64,000 nt of DNA from Eledone cirrhosa (GCA_964016885.1 OZ024742.1:124471615-124535614), one strand, 5' to 3'; positions 35,990-47,727 are shown, counted from the stretch's first letter. A program made the numbers and translations. Notes: generated by a model from the sequence alone, not told the origin.

Positions 35990-37002
35990 AATGAAGAGGC
36001 GGATTTTCAGGTCTCTACGAAGCTCCAACTACCACACCGATCTCAAGCTGTGGCACGCCGCCCAGGCCTTGCTCTTCCTCTCAACCACATCATCTTCCGT
36101 ATTCCCAATCTTTGCTCCTAAATACAGGAAGCCCTCAACCAATTCTAGCGGCTTACCGCCTACATTAGTGATCCCCCCTGGCTTCTCAACATTCTCTACC
36201 AGATATTTTGTTTTAGTCTCATTCATTCTCAGCCCCACACTCATCAACACAGTCTCAACCTCCCGCATCAAATCCTCTGCCTCCTTCACTGTATTTGTCA
36301 CCAAAACTATGTCATCGGCAAATTCAGCAATCCGATACCTTTTTCGCCCTAACTCTCCTGCTCTGAGCCGGTGCTACAGTAAAGCCAGAGTCCTGGCGTT
36401 TCTCCAGTGCAAGGCGCAAACAATAGTCCACTACGATGATAAAAAGGTAGGGAGCCAATGTATCTCCCTGGAGCACTGCAGCCAGTATCTCAAACAACTC
36501 TGTCATCCCATCAGGTGTAATGACTTGGGCTTTGGTGTTGGTGTAGAGCAGTGATATCAGGTCCACTATCTTCTTGCTGTAGTCGAGTCTGTGCTGCTGT
36601 ATGGGTCTGAGACTTGGACACTGACCAAGAAACTCACTCAGATGGTGGATGGGTGCTACACGAGAATGTTGAGGATGGCTCTGAACATTAATCAGTACAC
36701 AGTGAGGTTGAAAAACTCAGAGCTGTATGGGAGCATCCCAAAAGTCAGCTCAAAAGTGACACAGAGGAGACTGAGGTTATCTGGACGTGCTCACCGACAT
36801 CCAGAGTTGACATTGCTCTCAGTGCTCCTTTGGGAGCCCCTACATGGACACACTAGAAGGGGAAGACCAAGGTTAACGTATGTTGATGCCCTAAGGACAG
36901 ACACTAGTCTGTTAGAGACGCAGGACATGGCAGCGATGATGAGGGACAGAGACCGCTGGAGAGAACTCGTCCATGGATCTCGGGAATTTTACCCGGCTTA
37001 GA
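35990..37002. mobile_element. LINE (RTE-like) copy B with 5' inversion (twin priming)
   Basis: Positions 36,586-35,990 encode the RT on the minus strand (MDLISLLYTNTKAQVITPDG.., VVDYCLRLALEKRQDSGFTV, EFADDI.., MNETKTKYLVEN, ending in the SLRSVW..LKIRLF region). Positions 36,588-37,000 encode the next part of the same protein on the plus strand (ESVLLYGSETWTLTKKLTQM to HGSREF). The two segments are adjacent in the protein but head to head in the DNA. An 11-bp duplication ATATATAGTGT flanks the whole (35,979-35,989 and 37,003-37,013). This is the structure expected from twin priming during LINE insertion. Confidence 0.85.
36591..37001 (+). pseudogene. LINE (RTE-like) ORF C-terminus in copy B
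   Basis: An intact 137-codon reading frame to a TAG stop (36,999-37,001): LLYGSETWTLTKKL, a MLRMALNINQ segment, LYGSIPKVSSKV, RLRLSGRAHRHPE, LLWEPLHGHTRRGRPRLTY, then DTSLLETQDMAAMMRDRDRW. This domain follows the RT in RTE-type and related LINEs. The lack of stops suggests a young insertion. Confidence 0.8.
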
Positions 37003-37365
37003 ATATATAGTGTTTTTAGCAATACACTGTATGCTTAATTAAAAACAATTTCTGCTTGACCGGCAACCCCTCCGTATAATCAGTTCCTGATTATTACTAG
37101 AAATTCTATAAGAATCAAACATTCATGATTTTCAGCAAACAGGTGGAGTACTTGGCTTTGATAAGTACCAATCAGTACAAAACATAGCTCTGTCAGCTTT
37201 ATCTCGCCTGTTTGCTGAACTGTTAAAGAAAGTGAGACTGTCACTACCCTAAAACAATAGCATAAGGTCTTCGAAATGCTTTTATTTAAGCATACAGTGT
37301 ATTGCAAAATGCACTATATATACGTTCATATATATATAGCTATTTCAGAGCGCCAATTCTATTTT

Positions 37366-37495
37366 TAAATATATATATATATATATAATTACGCACATAT
37401 ATTTCAACACACACAGACACAAACACAAACACATACACCCACACACGCACACACTCAGACACACATACACACACTCACAGTTATATATATATACA

Positions 37496-37563
<68 letters not shown>
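37366..37563. repeat. TA / CA compound microsatellite
   Basis: TA, CA-rich and TA tracts. Frames are artefacts. Confidence 0.95.
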
Positions 37564-37569
37564 AATAAC

Positions 37570-37945
<376 letters not shown>

Positions 37946-38029
37946 TTATCAAAGTATTGAGTGCCTATCATACCATTATCTTCAAGTTGCTCTTAAGTCA
38001 ACAGACACATTCACAAACACACACACTCA

Positions 38030-38085
38030 CACACATATGTGCAACCACACACACACACACACACACACACATACATATATACAAT

Positions 38086-38138
<53 letters not shown>

Positions 38139-38173
38139 TACACACATATACACACATATATATATATATATAT
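38030..38173. repeat. CA / TA compound microsatellite
   Basis: CA-rich and TA tracts up to the putative Helitron end. Confidence 0.9.
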
Positions 38174-38940
38174 CATTATCTATAAAAAGCAGATTTTTGT
38201 GTCTGTATGTATGTTTCAATTTTATACATTTACACAATTTCAAAAATATTGAACGAATAATTCAGCAGAATGTTTACAAATATTCTAACTTGGGTCATGG
38301 GCGATCTTATTGGGTAAAAAATGCCACAATTACGGAAAAATCGATGATTTCAACAATCGATGATTTCTCCTCTCTCATATGATATACGTTTCCTATATCT
38401 ACTCCCATTCATCACCTCCCCTTAAAATTGCTACCTTCTCTTATAAGTGTTTGTGAAAAAGAGAAACATTGAAAAAAAACATATACACACACATATGTGG
38501 GTGCATACACACACATATATGTGGGTATGGTGACGATTGACGTCATAGAAACAGGAACGCGGGAATTTCAATCAATCAACGCATACATAGTTTGTTTTAG
38601 AAATACCAATAACACACATCGGCCTTACACTTTCAAACTAAATTTTTCTGTATAAGTAACTTTAACCCTTTATTTTCGACATAAAAATACACACATACAA
38701 ACAAATACCTGTAAACTTTTTTGGGGACCTTTCTTATCAATCTTTTTACATTCAATTATCAGCCTTATACTTTCAAAGTCAATTTTTATGTTGAAGTAAC
38801 TTCCACCCTTTATTTTTCGATACCCATTTACTTACTAACATTTGTATCACAACAACAATAACAATATTCATAAACAGACAGTAGACTTTTAAAGTCAATT
38901 TTTCTGTAGAAGTAACTTTCACCCTTTCTTTTGGATATAA

Positions 38941-40435
38941 AATGCCACCAAAAAGAGAAGTCGCATCAGTCGACATACCGCGTCAGCAGTGGCGCAAAAG
39001 GCTACTATAGCAAACGAGTCATCTGAGGAAAATGCTTCAAGACTTTCACAGACAGCCTTACGTTCAGCAGAATGTCGAGCCGCTGAAAGTTTCCAACAGC
39101 GCACCGCACGCCTAGCCAAAATGGCTTCATACCAGGCTTCTTCCAGGGCTTCAGAGAGCGTGAACAAAGGTCGAAGCGCCTGGCTAGGAACGCTGCGACT
39201 AATGCTGCTTCCAGGTCTTTGGAACGTTTAAAACAATGGACGGCTAGCCTTCCTACGAACGCTGCGGCTATGACTACCTCCATGGCTTCTGAAGATGCAG
39301 ACGGGCGGTCCATTAGCATTCCAAATGTTGCTTCTGCTATTGCTGCCAGACCTTCCCACCAACCACACGACCAATGTTCTACGTTCAAGCGTAACAGTCG
39401 ACGAGCCACAACAGCCCTTACAGGCACCTACGGGCTTTCAAGTATGAGCAAAACGTTAATTACTCGATGCGCTCTGATATAAATATAGACGAGATGCGCT
39501 TCAATTGCCAATTCTGCAATGCTACAAAGTGGGCTGGGGAGCCATCTGCAATGTGCTGCTTAAACGGTAAGGTCACCTTGCCCCCTCTTCCGGAACCACC
39601 AGAGCCTTTGAAGGAAATACTGACTGGTTATACCTCAAGGTCATCCAAATTCCTTCAGATCATCAGGAAATACAATTGTGCGTTTCAGATGACTTCTTTC
39701 GGGGCTAACGTTGTCAGAGAAAGTGGTTGGATGCCTACTTTCAAGGTCCAGAGGAAGGTGTACCAACTTATTGGGTCGCTCCAGCCACTACAAAATTGCA
39801 AGCATTCGTTCCTTCAAATTTACTTTATTTCGAACTACAGTAGGCAAGTTGATGTGCGGTTTGGCGTTATTCCACCACCTGCAAACAATGACGCTGACAA
39901 CTTTGACAGGGACGTGCTGCTCAGTCTGCAAAACATGCTTCATGAGCACAACAGCTATATTCGCAGTTTTAAATACGCCTTGGAAACAGCTCCTTCACCA
40001 AACTTCACCATTGTCATCGATGCTGACAAAAGACCTTCTGGAGAGCACACACGCCGTTATAACACTCCTTCGTGCAATGAAGTGGCTGTAGTTCTCCATG
40101 GTGAACAGCACAATAAGCGAGACATAGTTCTTCAAAGCCGTGACAGTGGTCTTCAACGTATTAATGAGACACATCGTTCCTACGACGCCCTGCAGTATCC
40201 CCTTCTTTTTGCATACGGAGAAGACGGCTACCATTTCGGCATTCCTCAGTGCAAACCAAACGAGCCCACTGCTGCGACATCTAAAACTGTTTCATGTATG
40301 GTTTTGTACTCATACCGCTTCATGCGAGGCCTAATGATTTTATACCCCTGCACAGATCACGGGAACTGTTTCACCAGTTTGCCGTTGACATGGCTGCAAA
40401 GATGGAGTCGGAGAGACTGTGCTTCATCAAATTGA
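38941..40435 (+). pseudogene. Helitron RepHel N-terminal region
   Basis: Begins MPPKR (38,941), then shifts frame into an ASAVAQKATIANESS... segment with Ala/Arg/Glu/Ser-rich repeats (SAECRAAESFQQRTARLAKM, ASSRASES) typical of animal Helitron N-termini. More shifts lead to the long frame 39,467-40,435: FNCQFCNATKWAGE (zinc-binding start), LPPLPEPPEPLKEIL, then the Helitron_like_N region with FGVIPPPANNDADNFDRDVL and ADKRPSGEHTRRYNTPSCNE, ending around RINETHRSYDALQYPLLFAY. Established role of the family: rolling-circle transposition. At least three frameshifts or stops. Confidence 0.88.
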
Positions 40436-41265
40436 ATCAGAAGCATCTGCGCTCAGACTCCTACATCCATTTGCGTGACGGCATCATGAATGACAATGAC
40501 CCCCGGAACATCGGCAAAATGTGCATTCTACCCTAAACATATACAAGGGGGGCCACGGTACATGCATGAGCGATCATAAGACGCTATTACTTTCGTTCGG
40601 CATTATGGGCGCCCCGATTTATTCATCACGTTTACGTGTAACCCGAAGTGGGTTGAGGTAACGCGAGAACTTCTCCCAGGGCAGCAGTACTGCCATCGCC
40701 ATGATATTATTGCCAGGGTTTTTAGACTGAAGCTGGCTAAGATAATTGATTTAATCAAAAAGGGGCAGGCTTTTGGGCCTGTTAAGTGCCACATGTATAC
40801 TGTTGAGTGGCAGAAGAGAGGGTTGCCACACGCGTACATTTTGGTTTGGTTGATCACCAAAATATACCCTACAGTTATAGATGACATCATCGCAGCAGAA
40901 ATCCCCGACCCCACTGTTGACAGGCAGCTATACGACATTATGAAGGCACACATGATGCACGGCCCGTGCGGTCCCGGTTTTCAAGAGTTCTCCTCATGCC
41001 ACAAAAACCATGTGTGCACTAAACGATACCCAAATAGGTTCGTGGACGAGACACAGACCGGCGGCGACGGATACCCTCTGTACAGACGAAGGGGCCCTGA
41101 GAATGGTAGATTCACTATGACCTTACGGGGTCATCGTGTTAATAATCGCTGGGTGGTCCCGTACTGTCCATTTCTGATGAAAACTTTCAACGCTCATATA
41201 AATGTTGAGTTCTATCATTCAGTAAAATCGATAAAGTACATATGTAAATATGTTAACAAGGGTTC
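40436..41265 (+). pseudogene. Helitron Rep (HUH nuclease) region, truncated
   Basis: Continuation of the same protein: DLFITFTCNPKW near 40,617, LLPGQQYCHRHDIIARVF, then 40,793-41,262 with MYTVEWQKRGLPHAYILVWL and, at the end, IKYICKYVNKGS. The HUH pair of animal Helitrons is normally HAH in LPHAHI; here it is HAY, so the second metal-binding histidine is lost. The downstream Y...Y of the catalytic tyrosines (KYICKYVNK) is kept. Reading stops matching the family right after VNKGS. A pyrimidine-rich unrelated stretch follows. Confidence 0.88.
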
Positions 41266-41725
41266 TTTTAATTTATACATTATCTTCCAACGGTTTTCAA
41301 CCTCTCTATGTAAAACAATATATCTTCTCTCAGTTATAAAAACTATCTCTTTCTCTCTATCACCCATCTCTCCCTCTCCACCTTCACTCTCATCTCCTCC
41401 CCTTTTTTCATCCTTTCCACCCACCCCCCTCTCTAAATAAAATAGTTTTCCCAATATCACACTTCAATCTAAAACTACTTTTCATATGTTGATTTAAAAC
41501 TGCACTATCCACAAGTGTTTTTTAGCCTTCATATCATGTTCTCCTGTTTTATCTGATGAAAACACAAATATTATTGCATGATGATGTTTGTTTTTGAAAT
41601 GCGCATAATAAAATACATGGAACTCCTTTAACCATCTTTTGATCTTATATATTATGTATACTCCAGTGTAGAGTGCTTCTTATCCGATATCTGCATTGCT
41701 TTATTGTACTACAATAAAACTCACC
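41266..41725. other. Unrelated pyrimidine-rich DNA after the Helitron break
   Basis: TC-rich low complexity at 41,330-41,420 then A+T-rich DNA. No gene recognised. Confidence 0.5.
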
Positions 41726-41727
41726 TC

Positions 41728-41728
41728 C

Positions 41729-41806
<78 letters not shown>

Positions 41807-41808
41807 TA
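41728..41808. repeat. (TA)n(CA)n microsatellite
   Basis: About 34 TA units with a CA tail. Confidence 0.95.
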
Positions 41809-41984
41809 AGTACTCATACATATACTCATATACACAGGCACACAAAAACAGCTCTACATGCAGAAAATGCAGATAGGTAAGAGGTACTTACATAACCATA
41901 GTGGCCGTATTTCAGGTTGAGGAGGGGTGGGGGGAAGGAGGTAGAGGGGCTAAAATGGGGAAGTCGTTTTTAGCCATCGGGCAT

Positions 41985-43670
41985 TATACTGGCTTATGGT
42001 ATTTGAAAGGTGCAAAGTTCTTGTGCATGCAGTTCGGACAGTGTTCAGAGAGTTTGTTCAGCATCGGGCCCTTGTCGAATAAAATTTCATAGCTCTCTGA
42101 GATACAAAGGTCGCAGCCCTTGTGTACTCCAATTAAAGAGGGCGCTTTCTGGAATATTTTCCATTTAAGCGTGAAGGGGTGGAGTTCCTTTTGATGTCCC
42201 AAACATAAGAAGCGAGTGTTGTCTGGTTTGATTTGTCCGGTCTTCTGAAGGACTGGGTATGGGCATACCAACGGGTCTTAAAGTTATTGGAAGTCTTTGC
42301 CGATGTAAGTCTTTTTGTTATTGCGATCATCAGTGCCTGAGATGACATCGCATTTGTATACGATATCATTTGTCAGGCATTTGTTTTCAAGTGAGCAGGC
42401 TTCCTTATTTAGGTAATTACACAAGGCCCCAGTCCGGAGACTGGGTTCGGAGGTGGTTGGCTTATTTAATTTTTTAGAATTGTGGTTGGCTATATTCCTA
42501 GCTAGGTTAGGTGTGGTGTAGTAGGGGAGTTTTTTTGTGTTCTTATTAAAGATGGTGTAGTACCTATGGTGTATGAGGAAGTGTGTTTTCAGCAAAGTGA
42601 AGAAAATCCTAGCTATCGGTGTAGAGACCTCTCTATTGAAGGGAGGGCTGTACCAGCTAATCTGCCTATGCTTATTCCTCCTCTGCAAACTTGCGGTGGT
42701 TTCTAGGTAGGTTATCTTTTCTTTAAATCCGCTGTGGGCGAGGGCATCATTGTAGTAGGAGGCAGAGGTGTTAAAAATATGATCGTGGGCAGAGAGGCCA
42801 GAGATCCTAATAGAGACGCTTTTTACTTAGTTATCAGTGATGTTTTGGGGGTGGTTAGAATTAAGATTAATATATCTAAGGGACTCGTTAGGTTTGCGGT
42901 AGGGGTAATAGGGGAAGTATCTAGGTCGAGAGTGACATCTAAGAAGTTGGCCGTAGTCATATTAGATTCTATAGTTATACTAAATCCTAGATTAGAGAAG
43001 CACGAGCTTAAGTTTCTCCGAAACCCATCGGTGGTTCTGGGGTTAACCTTGTACAGGATGAAGAGGCCGTCGTCTCGGTATAAACCTACGGTTAGGCCGG
43101 TAAAGAGGATATTCAGGTGATGTAAAATGTACAAGCCCACAAGGTCGCTAATTTCAGCCGAGTCGCTAATTTCAGCCAGTAACATCCATCGTGGTATAGA
43201 AAGCTCTTACGGGCGTGGAGGATAACAACTTGCTCATAATCGGTAATGGTGGTAAAATTCCTGGCAAAGGTAATTGCGTCTTTCAGGAGGGGCTCCGAGA
43301 TAGAGGCATAGTAGTTTTCTATGTGGAGTTGCAGGAAGCGAGTGTGGCGTTTGTCGGGTAATTCTTGGAACCAGTATATTGCCTCAGATGTTCTGCTCCA
43401 GAGTTGGAGTGGTGAGGCAACCCGCAACGATGGTAGAACTCTATCTAGGATCTTCTTACTGATAGAGCCGATGTCTGAACGAGTGGGGTTGATAAGTCTG
43501 ACTGATGGTTTGTTGAGGAAGTTTCCCTTATGGTCCTTCAGGGTAAAGTGCGGGGTCTTTACCCTTAAAGGTTCGGTTCGGTCATGTAATTTAAGGGACT
43601 TGGCGATTTCTTTTCGGCCCGCGTTTGTCTCAGTCACTGCCATCTCTATTACCTTTTTGTAGGTGGTCAT
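41985..43670 (-). pseudogene. PLE-3: divergent Penelope-like RT + GIY-YIG
   Basis: Minus strand. From 43,670: MTTYKKVIEMAVTETNAGRK, KTPHFTLKDHKGNF, PSVRLINPTRSDIGSISKKI, QLHIENYYASISEPLLKDAI (the position of RT motif A). From 43,185: TGLTVGLYRDDGLFIL (motif C, YRDD) and the following ESNMTTANFLDVTLD. After several frameshifts, 42,688-42,284 reads WYSPPFNREVSTPIARIFF, a Cys-containing linker, and DIVYKCD...KKTYIGK. A shift continues it as NFKTRWYAHTQSF..SNQTTLASYVWD, ending with HKGCDLCISESYEILFDKG and HCPNCMHKNF near 41,990. RT precedes GIY-YIG as in classic PLEs, but the sequences differ strongly from PLE-1 and PLE-2. PLE-4 is of the same lineage. Confidence 0.82.
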
Positions 43671-43671
43671 G

Positions 43672-44047
43672 ATGGCATTTTGAATGAATTCCCTTTTCTA
43701 TCAACCAATGACCTCTACCCATCCCATTCCCTACCACCTGAAGAGGCCTATAAATACCATATTTATTTTTTGAGACCCAGATACCTGTTGATTTCTAAAG
43801 AATAAAACAGTTCTAGTCCTGTAGAATCTCATCTATATTAAAACTATATATATATATAAGTTATCAAAGTTAAATATATATATATATATATCAAGTAAGT
43901 ATGTTTTGAAACAGTGAGCAGGTTTGAAATTAGATAATAGAATAGTTTTCACCGTATTTTTAACGAAAGGAATGTTAGCCTGATAATGGGCTTTAGAACC
44001 CTCAGATAAATGGAAAAAGATGAGTATTGACGTACGTAGAGGAGATG

Positions 44048-44095
<48 letters not shown>
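43672..44095. other. 5' flank of PLE-3 and TA tract
   Basis: Upstream of the PLE-3 frame: a CTGAAGAGGCC / TATAAATACC segment (43,738-43,760), TA tracts at 43,846-43,857, 43,873-43,891 and 44,049-44,095, and a short inverted pair AGTTATCAAAGTTA (43,859) / TAACTTTGATAACT (44,097). This may be pseudo-LTR sequence, but I cannot define its ends. Confidence 0.45.
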
Positions 44096-44098
<3 letters not shown>

Positions 44099-44329
44099 AC
44101 TTTGATAACTTTCATAACGTTGATAGGATTCAGCCAGCATTGGCCGAGTACATCTCAAAATGAAAAGCACCATCTGGCGAAGTATTTCAAGTCAAGAGTT
44201 AGACAATATGGCCCACTCAAGTAGAAAGTTATTGTTTTCAGGAAAATATCTTGGAGTAGCTTGTTCATCCAAAAATTCTTGGAGGAATTTATCCAAAACC
44301 AATTAGAATTTTACGAAATGTGTTTCTTT

Positions 44330-45400
44330 TTATATGTGTATTTGGTGTGTTTTTAAAGATGTTGGGACGAGTTGACCTGAAATAATCGACTTTTGAGTTG
44401 CTTCAATATTCATAATACTTTGTTTCGTATTGGTAGACTGGAGTGGACAACAGTATTCAAGGTGTGACCGTGAAAACACGAAGAGAATATTGTGCAGGTA
44501 TCTCTTGACTAGGAATATCTGAAAATCCAGGAACACATACTGCGGGTTAAGTCAATTTTGGTATTTATATGAGTAGCCCAGTTTTGTGCATCCTCCTTTC
44601 CAAAGTGGATTAGTTAACATTTGTCCCCGTTTAGTAGCATATTGTTCTTTGCCATCCATTTAATAACAGCATGTATTACTGGCTGAAGGTATGCCTGCTC
44701 TTCCACTCCATTGGTGACCTTCTGATGCTCGGAATCATCAGCGAAGTTTTTTTTCTTACGTCGCTGGCTTGATGACGTCGAGATTGTCATTCATATGAAT
44801 AAATTTGGGAAACTACTGATTTGGCTGTGTTTGCTTTTATTGTTTCGACCATAACACGCTGAGCTTTGTTTGTCAGGAAATACTTGATACATCGTTGTAA
44901 CTTCTCAGAGACACCAACGTCGGATGAATGTTCAGCAGCATGTTATGATCAACCCTGTCAAAAGCCTTTGTTGAAATTAAAATGTATGACATCAGTGCTT
45001 GAACCATTTAAGAGAGCCCTTAAAATGTCATCTAATGATGCACGAACTGCGTGCATCATTACACTAGCTAGAGGAGATGCAAGTTGTTGTAAACACACCT
45101 TCATGATACTAGCAAGGACACTACCAGGACCTACTGATGTATTTAATTTCGTTCATAGCACTAAGACATCAGTGGCGCCAAACCTTATGGCGGAAATAGT
45201 GTGTTGGGGATTAACATCCCTGACACAGCCCAGATCAGCCTTATAAGGATTGCTTAAAGCAGAGCAATATTGCTTCTGCAGTATCTAAATAATGGTTATT
45301 ATAGTGCCGTTTATGAAAGTGACCGTGTGCTTTTTCACAAAGTAAAAAGTACTTGGGTGTTGAGTTTCATTTTCTCAATAGCCTATTCCTCATGATCTGC
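44330..45400 (-). pseudogene. LINE (Jockey/CR1-type), copy 2, decayed
   Basis: Parallel to copy 1 at 33,150-34,870 at the DNA level over most of its length (for example GCACTAAGACATCAGTGGCG against CCTCTAAGACATCAGGGATG, and TAGTGTGTTGGGGATTAACA in both). Minus-strand translation still shows RSHLEYCCPLQS at 44,470-44,435. Many stops, several deletions, and the FADD region is destroyed. An older copy than copy 1. Confidence 0.75.
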
Positions 45401-45594
45401 CCTCGTCATCATGTTTTGTTGGAAAGCATATTTCTTCGATATATAATTATATATTTAAATTGTTTGGATCGGTTATACGAATTACACATGAATCTCTATG
45501 TATTGCCAAATTTCATGATGCACTTGAATTATATGCATATAATTAAAAAGGAATTGAAACGTAGATTGTTACATTTGTATATCGGATTATCCCT

Positions 45595-45603
45595 CACTGT
45601 CTC

Positions 45604-45635
<32 letters not shown>

Positions 45636-45698
45636 ACTCTCTCTCTCTATCTCTATATCTCTCTCTCTCTATCTCTCTCTCTCTCTCTGTATATATAC

Positions 45699-45754
<56 letters not shown>
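45595..45754. repeat. (TC)n(TA)n microsatellite
   Basis: TCTG, TC and TA repeats. Confidence 0.95.
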
Positions 45755-45925
45755 CGAAGGAAATGTGGTAAGGAACCAGGTGGACCATAACGCGCCAAAG
45801 TACTCAATACTTGAGGTAGTAGAGTGGGTAATAGGAACCAGTAAGACCCCGTCCAGAATTAGCCGTCGAAACGGCTTGAGCTCAGCTGTCGGGGTCTTAC
45901 TGGTGCCTATATATATATATATATA
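45755..45925 (+). repeat. GGTAAGGAACC / CGAAACGG repeat, copy 3
   Basis: GGTAAGGAACCAGGTGGACC, TAGTAGAGTGGGTAATAGGA, then a hairpin with a long stem: AGGAACCAGTAAGACCCC (45,831-45,848) against GGGGTCTTACTGGTGCCT (45,890-45,907). Inside are CGAAACGGC, an inner helix ACGGC / GCTGT, and GTC directly before the 3' stem. This resembles helix III, the cleavage triplet and helix I of a hammerhead, but no CTGANGA box is recognisable. Confidence 0.7.
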
Positions 45926-46003
45926 CATACATAAATGAGGTAACAAACGAATAGTAAGTGAGAGAAAGGAAACGATAAAGAGAACTATTGTATACCGGCA
46001 TTT

Positions 46004-46135
46004 TGTATCGACCTAGAATGGAATAATGGCAACGTTGAATGAGGTGGCATTTGAAATTTGAGAGCAGAGAGATGGAACGAATACCACAAAGCATCCTATC
46101 TGACGTTCTCACGACGTTGCCATTCACTGACTATA
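46004..46135 (-). repeat. Diverged tRNA-derived SINE
   Basis: Reverse orientation: GTATCGACCTAGAATGGAAT, CATTTGAAATTTGAGAG (B box region), AACGTTGCCATTCAC end. Similar in layout to 46,966-47,092. Confidence 0.5.
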
Positions 46136-46139
46136 GAAT

Positions 46140-46960
46140 GATATGACGTTAATAAAATGTAATACCATAGATAATATTCTCTACGAAATAAGTTTCATTA
46201 CAGTTTGTGTTACATACTGCATTTTTCAACTTATTTGCACTAAGTTTTAAATATATAGTCACGATAGAAATGTGAATAGAATTAAACCAAGTGATTTCAT
46301 GTTTCTTTTTCTGCAATAGTTGCACAATAGTCGTTCACCTCTCCTCACAGTCTTCTGTTATAACAGAAAATAAAACATATACGAATGCAGTCAAATGTAG
46401 TCTGAATTCATCGTAACTTTCGACATATTATATAACAGTATTTAATATGGATTTATCCATTTTGCCCTGCATGCTGCATTCTCCGATTCATTAAATGACT
46501 TCACTTAATATGATTGAAGACAGCACTACCCCAGATAAATTGCTTCTGTAATGCTGAATTTGGCCTATGATATATTATTTATAGATCATCTAGTTCGTAA
46601 TTACAAATATTCAACAAAATCACACTAGTAAGTGATTAATGTTTGATACAATCATATGGTTAGATTCATAGGTTAAAGATATTTAAGCTGAAGGTCATTT
46701 TCACTTTTTCAACGCAAACTTTTCATTGGTCCGTTTCGGGATTATGTGAAGATGGTGCCCAATTTCTATTTATGCATGATTGTAATTGATTGTAATTAAC
46801 ACAATTGCTATCAGTATTTTATAGAATACACTCCTAAACAAAAACATCATCCATCTTGCTGTCTGAGAACTAAGTTCAACAATAAAGATAGAAAGTGAGA
46901 GGGAGAAAATGAGAAAGATATATAGAGGAAGAACCCACTCTAGTATAAGACTGGTACGTT
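46140..46960. other. Anonymous A+T-rich DNA
   Basis: No gene or repeat recognised. Confidence 0.45.
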
Positions 46961-46965
46961 TATAT

Positions 46966-47092
46966 CGATCTCGAAAGGATGAAAGGCAGAGTTGATCTCG
47001 GCGGGATTTGAACTCAGAGAGCAGAGGTGCGGAACGAATATCATAAATCATTCTATCCGACGTTTTAATGACTCTACCAATTCGCCCATCAT
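46966..47092 (-). repeat. tRNA-derived SINE, 3'-truncated
   Basis: TCTCGAAAGGATGAAAGG, GTTGATCTCGGCGGGATTTG and AACTCAGA (B box) in reverse, ending GACTCTACCAATTCGCCC (A box side). A subfamily different from the main copies. Confidence 0.75.
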
Positions 47093-47582
47093 ACTTATCT
47101 TATATCCAGGTACGAGTCTGTAATATGTTTTCTCTAACTTTCAATTCGACGTATATTTTCTTGTTCCATAGAAAACAGCATTTTCATCTGGAGATATTCA
47201 ATACGACAAGGATATATTCCTACAATATATTTCGTTACGAAAGTTGCACTATCTTTTAATGCACTATAGATTCTATCAGTTAACACTAATTATATTAAAT
47301 CAAACAAAACGACACTGATGATACATATTTATTAGATCACAATCAGCTTCAGCACATTACAGGAAAATGAACGACTAAAAGAGTGAACTCAACCTACTTC
47401 AATACAGAATTAACCGAGTAGCATGCAAGACGTTCAAAATTATATTTCATTACCATAGCAAAAAGAGGAAATATTACGACATTATTTTATTTTAGAATTC
47501 AATATAAATGCATGGTGAATTAGAATTATAAGACCCCGTTCAATTAATGGCATGCCGAAAATCTGTGAGGTTTACTCTAATG

Positions 47583-47669
<87 letters not shown>

Positions 47670-47720
47670 GGTGTGTGTGTGAGATAGAGAGAGAAAGTGT
47701 TCGTGTGTGTGAGTATGATT
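47583..47720. repeat. (TA)n(TG)n microsatellite
   Basis: TA then TG repeats with a GAGA-rich tail. The 47,100-47,580 sequence before it shows nothing recognisable. Confidence 0.9.
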
Positions 47721-47727
47721 TAAACGT

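Larger units (their letters stand above)
35641..37345. repeat. Foldback element split by a LINE
   Basis: Arms 35,641-35,989 and 37,003-37,345 are inverted copies with high identity (TGCAATACACTGTATGCTTA, CCTGTTTGCTGAA, GGTTGCCGGTCAAGCAGAAA and their complements). Each arm has its own small inverted pair, CAGCAAACAGG / CCTGTTTGCTG. The inner module with GGTTGCCGGTC and TTGGCGCTCTGAAATAGC is shared with the foldback at 14.5-15.1 kb. The centre is occupied by a LINE insertion with TSD. Confidence 0.85.
38179..41265 (+). mobile_element. Truncated Helitron
   Basis: The coding part starts near 38,941. The sequence from TCTATAAAAAGC (TC at 38,179) onwards looks like a Helitron 5' end: Helitrons begin with TC and insert after A, and the base before is A. 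The leader 38,179-38,940 is non-coding A+T-rich DNA. The element stops abruptly in the Rep region near 41,265, so the PIF1-type helicase and the 3' CTRR hairpin end are missing. The 5' boundary is an inference. Confidence 0.6.

Noticed and set aside
39005..39427. 140-codon minus-strand frame
   Set aside because: It is antisense to the Helitron N-terminal Ala/Arg/Ser-rich region, whose plus-strand reading matches the family.
42734..43120. 128-codon plus-strand frame
   Set aside because: It is the antisense shadow of the PLE-3 RT, which has YRDD and other motifs on the minus strand.
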